A DNA stretch of 64,000 nt from Tritrichomonas musculus (Eukaryota > Parabasalia > Tritrichomonadida > Tritrichomonadidae). The stretch lies in contig JAPFFF010000027.1 of NCBI GenBank assembly GCA_039105265.1, positions 868,001-932,000 on the forward strand. Direction: 5' to 3'. Shown here one piece after another: positions 1 through 9,481 of this stretch (its first letter is position 1; every line of letters begins with the position of its first letter). The translations under genes were made by a program, and so were the position numbers. The notes under the pieces are model-generated. The model made no database searches. It had not been told where the DNA came from and saw only the letters and a program-made list of their open reading frames with translations.

Positions 1-313
1 AAGAATTTTGAAGCATATCTTTTGATATGATGGGAAAAAACACCTTCTACAAGAAAGTTAAATGAATTTAATACTAAAAATAATGCTTTTCTGGATATTC
101 AATAATTTTAATCAATTAATAATTATATTTTTTTCAAAAATAATTAATTCTTTAGAGATTATAAAAGTATCCTCTATGTTTTAATTTAATATTTGAATTA
201 AAACGATAAGTTTTAAAATTTGTTGCCCAGATAATAACAAATTTTTTTTTTTTTTTTGAATTTGAACTTTTTAAGAAAATGAAAAAACGTATTTATACCA
301 AAATATTTCAAGC
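1..313. other. AT-rich intergenic, no gene seen
   Basis: Very AT-rich sequence with an oligo-T run near 241-257 and no credible coding frame. It would hold the promoter of the coiled-coil gene that starts at 314; only a weak TTTCAAGC sits right before its ATG. Confidence 0.6.
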
Positions 314-2404
314 ATGTCAATTCCAATATCAGAAAGAATCGTTTGTATTTGTAATGAACTAAGGCAAGAAATCAAGAGTTTTATCAATGAAAGCGATACG
401 GAAAATCAGCCAAATTTGAGCATCTCAAAAGAAATTGATTCTATTACTAGTGATATATCAAACGAAATTTTACCAAAAATCGAGGGATGTCCGGTTACAA
501 CAGAACTTTTACATCAACAAGAAGTTGAAATTGGACGAGTTAAAGCTTCGCTTTTAGAGATCTCAAATGAACTTCAAGCCCAAACCAGTCTTTTTAACGA
601 AGAAATTAGCAAAGAAAAGCAAAAGTTGAAAGCAAGAGCCAATGAACTGAGTGGAAATTATGAATACAATTTTCAGAACCTATACAAAGCCCATCAACGT
701 GAAATAACTGAACTAGAAGACAAACTTAGTGAAATGAAGATCACTTTTGATTCGAGAATTTTAGAAGAGAAAACCAATGTAATAACCAAAAAAATGGTTT
801 TAAAGCAAACATACGATTCACTCAAAGTAGAATATGATTCAATGCGATCAGAACTTGAAAATAAACTCAATGAAGCCAATCAGCAAATCAATGATCTAGA
901 GCAAGAAATTTCTACAACTTACGGTTCATGTCAAATTCAAATCAATGAATTACGAGAGAAAATTAACAATTCTAAAAATGAAAGAGAAGCAGAACTTTCC
1001 AGACTTGAAAGTGAAAATGAAGAACTTCGTGATAAAATAGATTCAATTAAAAAAGAAAATGATAGAAAAATTCAAGATTTACAGCAAAAAGTTGATGAAG
1101 AGCAGAACAATTTTGAGTCAAAACTATCTGAGCAACTAAAAATCAATCAATCCAAATTAGATTCAGAAATTGATGCGATAACTCAGAAATATCAAACTTC
1201 AGAATCAGAACTTACTGCAAAACTCGATTTAATAAAAAATTCCCGGTCAGACCAAACAGATTCGCTTCAATCCGAGCTTATTCAATTAAAATCCAAAGTA
1301 AATAGCATTGATTCCAAAATCGCCAAAAAATTAAAAGTAGCGCGAACTCAGCTTGAGAGTAAAATCATAGCCAAAGATTCTGAAATCAAGCAACTTCGTT
1401 CGGACAACAAGAAATTCATTGAAACTACTCGTCATTCATATCAAAATGAGCTATCACGACTCAAAAACGAAAATGAAAACCAGCTTGTCCTTCTTGAGCA
1501 ATCATTAATGAAAACTGTCGCTAATTCGAACCCGCAGACGAAACCCAAGTTCAGTATTAAGCAACCCACTGAAGCTCCCAAAGCACCACTTCATACAGCC
1601 CGTCGAATGAAAGCGACATCGACCCGAAATATCGAGCCCGTTGCCGATACCAGATCGAGCTCACAAATATCGACATTAGCCTCGATTGAGGAGCAATTTG
1701 AAATGGCTGAAAATGAGTCACGTAAACGTACAGAAGATTTTGCGGTTATTAAAAGAAAGGCTGAAAATGAAATGAGAACGAATCGAGCTAAAGCCTGTGC
1801 GCAGATAAATGAAATAGAAAAAGCAGCAAAAGTTATTCAAGAAGAAATTGACGATCTTAAAAATAAAATTAAAGAAAAAGAAGAAGAAGAAGAAAATCAA
1901 CATCAAAATTCTTCCATTGAAAATTCTGAAAAACCGTCAAAATGCTCTGAATTGTTGGATAATATTGAACAGCAGAGAATTCTTATCCAGCAATTAAAAG
2001 AAGAAAAAGATCGTCTGCGTGTCGATCTTTCCAAGAATAAAAAAGCTCTTCAAGACATTCATTTGAAATTGAGAAACGATATGAACGATATCGATGAAAA
2101 AATTAAAAATTCATCAGAAATCGTTGAAGATGAAATTGATAAAATTTCATCAAAAATGCAAATTGCTCATCAAGAAGAAAGAAAGAAAACTGACCAGCTG
2201 CTGCAAGAGGCAACATTAAAGCTGGAACTCATCCTCAAAGAATTCATTGATAACCAAAATAAGGCGGAAGAAATGAGTATTAATGATACTCAAAAGTGGA
2301 GCGAGTTGAGATCAGGAATCGCTGACTCAACTTTGTCGATTTGTAAGAAATTGAACGCTTCAAATTCGACACAATCATCAAAGCTTCCTCCATTGAAAAA
2401 ATAA
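314..2404 (+). CDS. Large coiled-coil protein
   Basis: A 696-residue protein with no enzyme motif. Residues about 60-400 and 480-660 are almost continuous heptad-type sequence rich in Glu, Lys, Gln, Ser and Leu, such as repeated LESENEEL- and LRSDNKK-like stretches. A basic, Pro/Thr/Ser-containing linker of about 60 residues (near 410-470) separates the two halves, so a two-rod molecule with a flexible hinge is likely. Function is unknown; such proteins in trichomonads are often cytoskeletal or basal-body components, which is inference from composition only. The ATG at 314 is the first in frame and lies 10 bases after a TTTCA motif. The stop is followed by AT-rich DNA. Confidence 0.85.
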   Translation: MSIPISERIVCICNELRQEIKSFINESDTENQPNLSISKEIDSITSDISNEILPKIEGCPVTTELLHQQEVEIGRVKASLLEISNELQAQTSLFNEEISKEKQKLKARANELSGNYEYNFQNLYKAHQREITELEDKLSEMKITFDSRILEEKTNVITKKMVLKQTYDSLKVEYDSMRSELENKLNEANQQINDLEQEISTTYGSCQIQINELREKINNSKNEREAELSRLESENEELRDKIDSIKKENDRKIQDLQQKVDEEQNNFESKLSEQLKINQSKLDSEIDAITQKYQTSESELTAKLDLIKNSRSDQTDSLQSELIQLKSKVNSIDSKIAKKLKVARTQLESKIIAKDSEIKQLRSDNKKFIETTRHSYQNELSRLKNENENQLVLLEQSLMKTVANSNPQTKPKFSIKQPTEAPKAPLHTARRMKATSTRNIEPVADTRSSSQISTLASIEEQFEMAENESRKRTEDFAVIKRKAENEMRTNRAKACAQINEIEKAAKVIQEEIDDLKNKIKEKEEEEENQHQNSSIENSEKPSKCSELLDNIEQQRILIQQLKEEKDRLRVDLSKNKKALQDIHLKLRNDMNDIDEKIKNSSEIVEDEIDKISSKMQIAHQEERKKTDQLLQEATLKLELILKEFIDNQNKAEEMSINDTQKWSELRSGIADSTLSICKKLNASNSTQSSKLPPLKK

Positions 2405-2619
2405 TTTTGTATTTCAATAAAAATTGTTTTTCATTTATAATTCTGCATAATGTTTCTTACAACTATCAGATATTTGACTATTATTTCAATTTCAAAAATT
2501 GCTTTTATATAATATATAAAGTAAGTATATATTTCATTAAAAATAATTTTTTATAAAAAATACAAATTGTTCCTAAAGTTTTAGTGATATAAGTGATTTA
2601 GTTTTTTGTTTTAAAATTT

Positions 2620-3460
2620 TTGTCATTTGACGTTTTCTTTCAAAATTATTTGATAATTTAAAATTTTCGAAATTTTTAGATTAAGTACGTGAGATTGATA
2701 AATTTATATGGACAAGAATTTGATTTAGCAATTTAAGGAAGAATCAGCATCAAAATTCTAGGACAGAAACTCATTAGCGAATATAGTTACGATACTAGAA
2801 GACTATTTTTGTAGATCAGGTATACTTTTGGATCATGAATCCATTAAAAATGAATTATTTGATGATGAAGCTCAAGATAATCCAATTATTATTTTTAGCT
2901 CATTTCGATATCCAGATAGATCATTTCCCAGTATTGATGATGTTTTTAATTTTGATTTTTCTCGTTTTGATAATGATTCTATCGATCAAAGTAATATATA
3001 TTCTACATTACATGGATAAAATAGACCAAATAATGACGATGGATCAGAGTTATTTCAAAGATTAAATGCACTTAAATGAAGATGATATTAGATTTGGCTT
3101 CAATATGGCTGTCGACATGAATCAATCAAATTATGTATTATCTGGCTCTGATGATGGCGATGATGAATTAAACATCACCAATAATTATGATGTTTTGCCG
3201 ATATATATCCCCTTATTCTTTAAATGAAGATGGTATGCATTTTGCCGATATAATAATAAGAGTGCCGAATTCAAATCGAATATTAGTCAATAAAGCATTG
3301 GCTGATCCCTATTTTGCGAAAATTAATAGCTTCGATGAATTTTAAAATAAATGAAATGAAGAGTTGAATGAAGGAATTTAATCAAAACAATTATGATTTT
3401 AATTCAATGATATTTCCTTATGAAAAAGCTATGATTACGCTGACTTTCCTTTAGAATAAA
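2620..3460 (+). pseudogene. Decayed acidic Asp/Asn-rich gene
   Basis: Patches of protein-like sequence rich in Asp, Asn, Ser and Phe occur in different forward frames: about 2828-3019, 3070-3220 and 3215-3345. They are separated by stops and frame changes. One patch includes SGSDDGDDELN; a later one has RVPNSNRILVNKALADPYF, faintly like the end of a protein-kinase domain, though too weak to name. Codon-like texture across frames suggests a former host gene that has lost its frame. No family can be assigned. Confidence 0.35.
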
Positions 3461-3611
3461 TATTCTCTTTTAGAAAAAAAAAAAAAGTTCTGTAAACAAT
3501 CACTCTGAATATTTCGCTTTATTAATATAATTAAATGCATTTTTTATATCTATTCCTTTAATGAATAGTTTTAGAAAATATTAAAACGATTTTATAAATT
3601 TGAATGAGCAT

Positions 3612-3620
3612 TCAATTTTT
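3612..3620 (+). promoter_or_regulatory. Initiator-like motif of cullin gene
   Basis: TCAATTTTT, with its A 21 bases before the cullin ATG. It resembles the metazoan-like initiator (TCA plus pyrimidine/T-A) known as the core promoter of Trichomonas vaginalis genes. Confidence 0.45.
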
Positions 3621-3634
3621 TTCTCTCTATAAAA

Positions 3635-5707
3635 ATGAGAGGTAATCATAAAAAAGCAAACAATGAAACGCGTCATGAATTAACTAGTGATATAGAAGAT
3701 GATATGGATGAGATCAAAAAATCTGTTTTTGAACCTTTTATTAGAACAAATATCGAGTTAAGAGAAATTAAAATAAATAATCAAATGAAATTGTCGTGCC
3801 CATTTCAAAATAGACAGAACTTAGATTGGAAAATATTAATTGATAATTATTTTGATTCATTATCTTTATACGATCATCCAAAATTTTCACAAAATTTTTA
3901 TCAGAGAATGCTCTCATTATCCGAAAATGAAAATAAAGACGAACTTTCTCAATATATTAATGAGAAGATTAATATTTTAACTGATCACGCTGTTGTTGAA
4001 CTATTATCTCAGACAGAATTAACTAATTTTTATGAAAAATTGGAAAAAATTCAAATTAGTCTTCAAAACTTAAACACAATTTTTGGCCAACTTTGTGGAG
4101 ACGTGAAAAAATTTATAATTTCAAATATTAGGTCTCATTTAAACCAGGAAAATATTAGAAAATTCAGGGATTTAATCCAAAGCATTATTAACGAATTTTC
4201 ACATAATGAAAGTTCTGAAATTGTTTTACTAATAATACGCTTTTTTACACAATTTGATCTTCTAACAAAAGAAATAAAAGATCATTTTTCCTCAACTTTT
4301 ATTAATACAATCACTAATATTTCCAAGAAAAGTAGGAAAACACCTCTTGAAAATACAGCCAAATTATATTGTAAATTATGTCAAATATTTCCAATAGGCG
4401 AGACATCAATCCTCGAAAAAATAACAAAAAATTATTTAAAGAATGTTCTTAAAATGGACTTGCACGCATTCATTACAGCACTGGTTCCAGATATCATTGA
4501 TTATTTTGATGATATATACAACTTTGTTTATTCCACAAATGAAGTTAATTCGTTAATCAATTATTTTATTGGGTATTATGGAAATAATTCAAAAAGATTT
4601 GTATTTGATGAAGCATTAAAAAACTTCAGGCTTTTCAAGAATTTTTCCACAGAAATAAAAATTAAAATCGCTCTTTCAATCAGAAGATGCATATCTAAAA
4701 ATGATGAATCCGTTGCTATTAGATATGCCGAAATAATTGATGAATCATTCAGAAAAGAAAATGAACATAATAATTTTGATGAAACGAACTATGATATGTT
4801 AGATGAAATGTATTTAATTCAGAATAGAGATGTTTTCGAAAGTGCTCATTTTGCTCGTATGCTTCAACGTTCGACAGAAATCTCAATGGTTCCAGATCAA
4901 AAATTTGTGGATAAATATAAACTTCATTTTGGTGAGTATAGTGCCACTCGTTTTGAATCATTATTAAATGATTATAACGAAAGTACAAAATTAACAGATG
5001 AGTTTAAAGCAACGAATGAAATTCCTTCATTTTTAAATATTCATGTTTTCTATTCATGCAATTGGAGCCGAAAATACCGAGTTTTATCAGTCATACCAGA
5101 TATCGTAAAATCATACCTAGAAAACTTTTCAATATTTTATAAAGCTAAAATGCCTAGACGATTTATCGAATGGTCCCCTCATTTATCTAATTGCGTACTT
5201 AATATAAACGAAATTACAATCAAGTGCAATGGAATAACCGCAGCAATCCTTTATTCGCTCAAAAATGGTCCAAAAACATCAGAAGAAATTGCTCAAGAGT
5301 TATTCTATGATGTTGATGAAGTTGAAAAAATATTAAATAATCTAAAAGGCAGCAACTATGGTAATTTCATTTTAATGAAAAATGATGAGTATTCAATTAA
5401 TGAAGAGGCCAGTCCTGATGGTGATTCAATAAACTTTCTTAAGCGCTCTCCTCAAGATAATAAAGCAGAAGAAAGAAAAGAAAGAACAGCAATTATGACA
5501 TCTAGAGGACGTCAAGTAGAATCAGTTATTATTCTTTGTTTGAAAGGACATCCGGCAATCAAAGAAACTGAACTTTTTAACATTATAGGTCAAAGATTAA
5601 AATTTATTCTCGATCCTATTACATTCGAAGAAAAATTGCATTCTCTTGCAATAAAACGTTTCATTAAACGTGATACTGATGAAGGTACTGTTACATATAT
5701 ACCATAA
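3635..5707 (+). CDS. Cullin family protein (E3 ligase scaffold)
   Basis: A 690-residue protein with an all-helical N-terminal half and a cullin-type C-terminus. A winged-helix region near 520-580 (ILYSLKNGPKTSEEIAQEL) precedes the cullin neddylation domain, which ends the protein (about 615-690). Within VESVIILCLKGHP the Lys at about residue 637 aligns with the NEDD8-acceptor Lys of the family motif IVRIMK, and the ending RFIKRDTDEGTVTYIP matches the usual YLERDxxxxxYxYxA close. By family, it would scaffold a RING-type ubiquitin ligase, binding substrate adaptors at the N-terminus and RBX at the C-terminus. Length is slightly short of CUL1-4 (about 745-770). The paralogue (CUL1-like or CUL3-like) cannot be told. 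It stands alone, with an initiator-like motif upstream. Confidence 0.8.
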   Translation: MRGNHKKANNETRHELTSDIEDDMDEIKKSVFEPFIRTNIELREIKINNQMKLSCPFQNRQNLDWKILIDNYFDSLSLYDHPKFSQNFYQRMLSLSENENKDELSQYINEKINILTDHAVVELLSQTELTNFYEKLEKIQISLQNLNTIFGQLCGDVKKFIISNIRSHLNQENIRKFRDLIQSIINEFSHNESSEIVLLIIRFFTQFDLLTKEIKDHFSSTFINTITNISKKSRKTPLENTAKLYCKLCQIFPIGETSILEKITKNYLKNVLKMDLHAFITALVPDIIDYFDDIYNFVYSTNEVNSLINYFIGYYGNNSKRFVFDEALKNFRLFKNFSTEIKIKIALSIRRCISKNDESVAIRYAEIIDESFRKENEHNNFDETNYDMLDEMYLIQNRDVFESAHFARMLQRSTEISMVPDQKFVDKYKLHFGEYSATRFESLLNDYNESTKLTDEFKATNEIPSFLNIHVFYSCNWSRKYRVLSVIPDIVKSYLENFSIFYKAKMPRRFIEWSPHLSNCVLNINEITIKCNGITAAILYSLKNGPKTSEEIAQELFYDVDEVEKILNNLKGSNYGNFILMKNDEYSINEEASPDGDSINFLKRSPQDNKAEERKERTAIMTSRGRQVESVIILCLKGHPAIKETELFNIIGQRLKFILDPITFEEKLHSLAIKRFIKRDTDEGTVTYIP

Positions 5708-6099
5708 TAGAATTCTATTATTAAATATATTAAATATTTCTGTAAAATTGATTTCGCAATATATAAATTTTTATTTTAATTTCAAAATTTAAATGTTACC
5801 TTGACTATTACAAATAAATATAAAAAAAAAAATGCACTTATTGCTGATTAGCACAAATTGTGAAGAACAAAATATAAGTAAATTTGGTGAATATTCTTCA
5901 AATTGGATTGGTAAATGATATAAATACTAGACTTTTTTGAATAAAATATTAGTTACGATCCAAATCCATTTGATAAAAAGCATCCAAATAAAAATAAATT
6001 GATTTAGATTGTATATAATCTATTTTCATTTAATATAAAAGAGAGAAAATGCATATCTGAAAGAAATCTTTATTTTAATATAATACAATATCAATTATT
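5708..6099. other. AT-rich intergenic between convergent genes
   Basis: The 3' ends of the cullin gene (plus) and the Sec23/24-like gene (minus) face each other here. Only AT-rich sequence with an oligo-A run near 5822 is seen. Confidence 0.6.
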
Positions 6100-8055
6100 T
6101 TAATCTGACACCAAAGAGTGAATGAACTCCAGTGTCTCCGGATCAGGTGACTTACACCAATCAGGAATTGGGGTTGCAACTCTCTCCATGAATAAAACAT
6201 CCATCAGTTGGCTGAGCACCTTCACACTTACAATTTTCTTTGTCTTGCTTTCATCGCCATCCTCGCTTTCCTTTACGACGACGTCGAAATATACAGTATT
6301 GCCAAAAGCAGCAACCTTATTTTCTTCATCATATCTTGGTATCAGAGAATAAATATTAGGTGATGATAGAACAAGCGAATAACGAGCCATATCCTTCAAT
6401 TTGTCATCCTGTGACATTATATCGCATAATTTCAACGAACAGCAAGCGTGGACCAATTCAGCGATCTTTTCTTTTTCGAGCAAACCATCTTTTTTAATTT
6501 CTTCATTAACGTCTCTTTGATCGTCATTGATCAATAATTTGACTATTCTTGCGGTTGCTCTATATAAAGCAGCTAAAACATCCCTTTGAGATTGTCCGAG
6601 TGTTCTTGTGACCCAAAGCCAAAGGAGGGAGTTTACGTTGATTGACTCTGCTATTTTCTTAACGTCCGATGAGAGCTTTATCGTCCTATTGAAAACACGA
6701 AGGACACTTGAATATGAAGTGAAGTCATTGTCACTTTTTTCTGAAGGAATAACAATGAACATTTTAGCTGTTATCTGTACGTTTATGAAATCACTGCTGC
6801 CGTCGGGATGGATGTCAAGAACAAACGGCTGCTCAGTGGATGGCAAAACCGGCGAAAAGGCGAATCCTTTCTCCTCAAACGCATATGGCATTTTTGCGAA
6901 TCGCCATTCGGTTTTTGAGCCGCTAGATCTTGCAAATGAGTTCCATTGATAAACTGTTCCTTGTCCTCTTTTTCTATAGATATTCAATTTTGAATTGGGA
7001 TCGATGACATTTTCTGAGGAACTTTTTGTGAGGAAGGGTGGTAAAAGGATCTTGCTGAGATTTCGAGAGAGATTATTTGAATTAAATAAGGAGACAGTCC
7101 CTGGAATGGTCTCGAGCGTATCTTGCATATCACTGCTATGGGTTGGAGTTAATAGATCGATTCGGAATAATGTTTCGTAGAGATTTTTTAAGAGTCGTGA
7201 GGGGAGATAATTATCAATTGATGGAATAATTGAAACAAAGTGGATTGGATTGATTTTTTGTTCGTTCTTTTTCTGAATTAGATTTCGGATAGCTTCTACT
7301 GAGTTTGTGAAATGCCTAAATGGCGTGGAAGGATTTTGTATTGGTTCTATTTTTTCTATGGTTTTGATAATGTTAGAATATTGGTCTGGTGTAAAAATAA
7401 ATTTAGATATATCAAACTTATTTAATTGCGATGATGAAAATTTAAAGACAGGAGCTGGAAGATCTTTTGTTGGTGATGTTGTATTTGATTCTGATTGAAT
7501 TGAATCTTCTGGTATTTTGGATATAATATCATTATTCTGCGAATCACGGAAATATTTAGTTTGGTATGGAGCTAAAATTTGAAAATCAGAATTCTTATGA
7601 CCAAGCAAAAATAGTATGGGTTTGTTTAAATTAGAATTTTGAAGAAAGTCAATGATTGATGAGGATATAATACTAAAATCTTTGGGATGAAAGTTAAGTG
7701 AGAGATATATAACAGTTATTTCTTCACCTAATTGATGTGTTTTCACGAATTGAAAATCATCAGATGTAATTTCTGGAAAATTTTTATTTGATTCCTCTTC
7801 TTTATTTTCAGTTAATAAATTGTTTTGATGTGAGCATATTTCACAGAACCATGAAGAATTTGATTCATCCTTTTTACAATTTTTCGAAAAATAAGCTCCA
7901 CACCTTTCACATCTTGGAAATAATTGAACATCTTCGGAAACTGTTTGAATGTTTGGATTTATACTTCCAGGTGAGATAATAAAGCTAAAAGGCATCATAA
8001 GTTTTTGGCGTACTTTTTCATTCACTGGTCCTATTTCAAGCGAAGAATTAATCAT
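6100..8055 (-). CDS. COPII coat Sec23/Sec24-like protein
   Basis: A 651-residue protein. Near the N-terminus is a four-cysteine zinc finger (C49, C52, C71, C74: CERCGAYF then WFCEIC) like the Sec23/24 zinc finger. A trunk (von Willebrand A-like) region follows, with strands such as ITVIYLSLNFHP and the segment FRIDLLTP. Then come beta-sandwich and helical regions (SSLLWLWVTRTLGQSQRDVLAALYRATARIVKLL). By family, these proteins form the inner COPII coat on ER exit sites, acting as Sar1 GAP (Sec23) or cargo adaptor (Sec24). It is shorter than typical Sec23 (about 765) or Sec24 (about 1000), and I cannot assign it to one; a Sec24-type ending seems slightly more likely. Upstream is AT-rich with no clear initiator. 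Confidence 0.6.
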   Translation of the reverse strand: MINSSLEIGPVNEKVRQKLMMPFSFIISPGSINPNIQTVSEDVQLFPRCERCGAYFSKNCKKDESNSSWFCEICSHQNNLLTENKEEESNKNFPEITSDDFQFVKTHQLGEEITVIYLSLNFHPKDFSIISSSIIDFLQNSNLNKPILFLLGHKNSDFQILAPYQTKYFRDSQNNDIISKIPEDSIQSESNTTSPTKDLPAPVFKFSSSQLNKFDISKFIFTPDQYSNIIKTIEKIEPIQNPSTPFRHFTNSVEAIRNLIQKKNEQKINPIHFVSIIPSIDNYLPSRLLKNLYETLFRIDLLTPTHSSDMQDTLETIPGTVSLFNSNNLSRNLSKILLPPFLTKSSSENVIDPNSKLNIYRKRGQGTVYQWNSFARSSGSKTEWRFAKMPYAFEEKGFAFSPVLPSTEQPFVLDIHPDGSSDFINVQITAKMFIVIPSEKSDNDFTSYSSVLRVFNRTIKLSSDVKKIAESINVNSLLWLWVTRTLGQSQRDVLAALYRATARIVKLLINDDQRDVNEEIKKDGLLEKEKIAELVHACCSLKLCDIMSQDDKLKDMARYSLVLSSPNIYSLIPRYDEENKVAAFGNTVYFDVVVKESEDGDESKTKKIVSVKVLSQLMDVLFMERVATPIPDWCKSPDPETLEFIHSLVSD

Positions 8056-8682
8056 ATTTAATTAAAGGATTTTAATACAATCAAAAATTCAGAAAAAGTT
8101 AAAACAAATAATTGAATGATTTTTTCTCAAAATTCAGAAATAAACAAATTAATATCATTATTTTCCTTTTATCCAATTACTCATTGTTGTCATCATTACA
8201 ACTGCCAAATAAAAGAAATATGTTAATCTCTCTAGCATTTTGAATTGTTGTTAAATTATACTCTTTCAAAATATTAGTTTTATATCTATGCGATTAAAAT
8301 AAAACTGTTTTTTTATTTATTATATATTTTTATTTTAAAAAGTATTTTTCACTATATTTCAATTGGATAAGGAGTAATTATCATTTTATATAAAAAATTT
8401 TTCAAACAAATAGGTATTTATTTCTTTATTTCTTTGATTATAAAAATAAATTACATTTTTATTTGCCAATTATATTTATAATAATTTATATTTAATAATA
8501 TTTTATGTTTTATTTTGATTTTTAACTAATAATTAAACAGATATTAACGATATTATTTATTATATATTTATTTTCAATATGAAAATTGAATATGTATTTT
8601 CATGATAAAAACTTTTTAAAAGGATAATCGAAACAACTTTTTCAGATATTTTCTGTTATTTATTTCAAAAAATAAATTTGTT
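8056..8682. other. AT-rich divergent intergenic region
   Basis: About 630 bases between the divergently transcribed Sec23/24-like and Rab genes. It should hold both promoters. The sequence is almost entirely A and T, and I see no repeat, RNA or clear initiator. Confidence 0.6.
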
Positions 8683-9261
8683 ATGGATGAACCCGAAATC
8701 TCATTTAAAATAATTATTCTAGGAGATACAGGAGTAGGTAAAACATCGCTTGCTCTTCGTCAATGTCGAAATCAATTTTCATTTCATATGACACCAACAG
8801 TTGGTACTACACATTTAAAAACAGTCATCAAAGTCAATAATAAACTTGTAGAATTAAAAATATGGGATACAGCAGGACAAGAACAATTTGCTTCTTTGGT
8901 TTCTATGTATGCACGAGGTGCGAATGCTTGTATTATTGTTGGATCCTTTGTTGATCAAGGCTCTTTAACAAATATAGAAACATGGTGTGAAAGACTTCAT
9001 GCAGCTGGTGAAGATCCACCAATTATTATTGCAATTAATAAAATTGATATGGAAGAAGGTTCTCTTATATCAACAGATCAAATAAGAGAAATGTTTATGA
9101 GCAAATTTCCAAATTTATTTTTTGTTTCAGCCAAAAGAGGTGATGGTGTAAATGAACTATTTACTTGTGCAGCTGATGAAGCGCTCAAAGCCAATATCAC
9201 ACAAAAAAAGGATTCTGGTGTCAAATTAGACGAATCGCAAAAAAGAAATTCTTGTTGTTAA
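8683..9261 (+). CDS. Rab-family small GTPase
   Basis: A 192-residue Ras-superfamily GTPase with all five G motifs: P-loop GDTGVGKT (14-21), switch-I Thr in TPTVGTT (about 38-43), WDTAGQE (61-67), NKID (119-122) and SAK (149-151). It ends in CC (RNSCC), the double-cysteine geranylgeranylation signal of Rabs. By family, it would regulate a step of vesicle traffic, cycling between cytosol and membrane. The switch II region QEQFASLVSMYARGA resembles Rab5/Rab21-type proteins (QERYxSLxxxYYRGA), but a conserved Tyr of that motif is absent, so the subfamily is uncertain. Trichomonads carry very large Rab families. Confidence 0.93.
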   Translation: MDEPEISFKIIILGDTGVGKTSLALRQCRNQFSFHMTPTVGTTHLKTVIKVNNKLVELKIWDTAGQEQFASLVSMYARGANACIIVGSFVDQGSLTNIETWCERLHAAGEDPPIIIAINKIDMEEGSLISTDQIREMFMSKFPNLFFVSAKRGDGVNELFTCAADEALKANITQKKDSGVKLDESQKRNSCC

Positions 9262-9481
9262 TATTTTATATTAGCTGTTTTTTATTTTTCATAGTTAAAA
9301 ATATTAATATTTTTCCAATTAACTATTTAACTTATTTTGTATATGCACATAGATTTAATATGTTTTATCATTATTTTTTTCTCTCTAAAAGTATTGAAGA
9401 AAAAAAAAAAAAAAAGAAAAACAAAAGTTTGAAATATATTATTTAATGAACAAAATGGAAAAAAATATAATTTTTTTTTCC

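Noticed and set aside
2835-3065. Second overlapping small frame in the decayed region
   Set aside because: It is the shadow of the 2828-3019 frame in another phase, rich in Ile/Met from AT-rich DNA.
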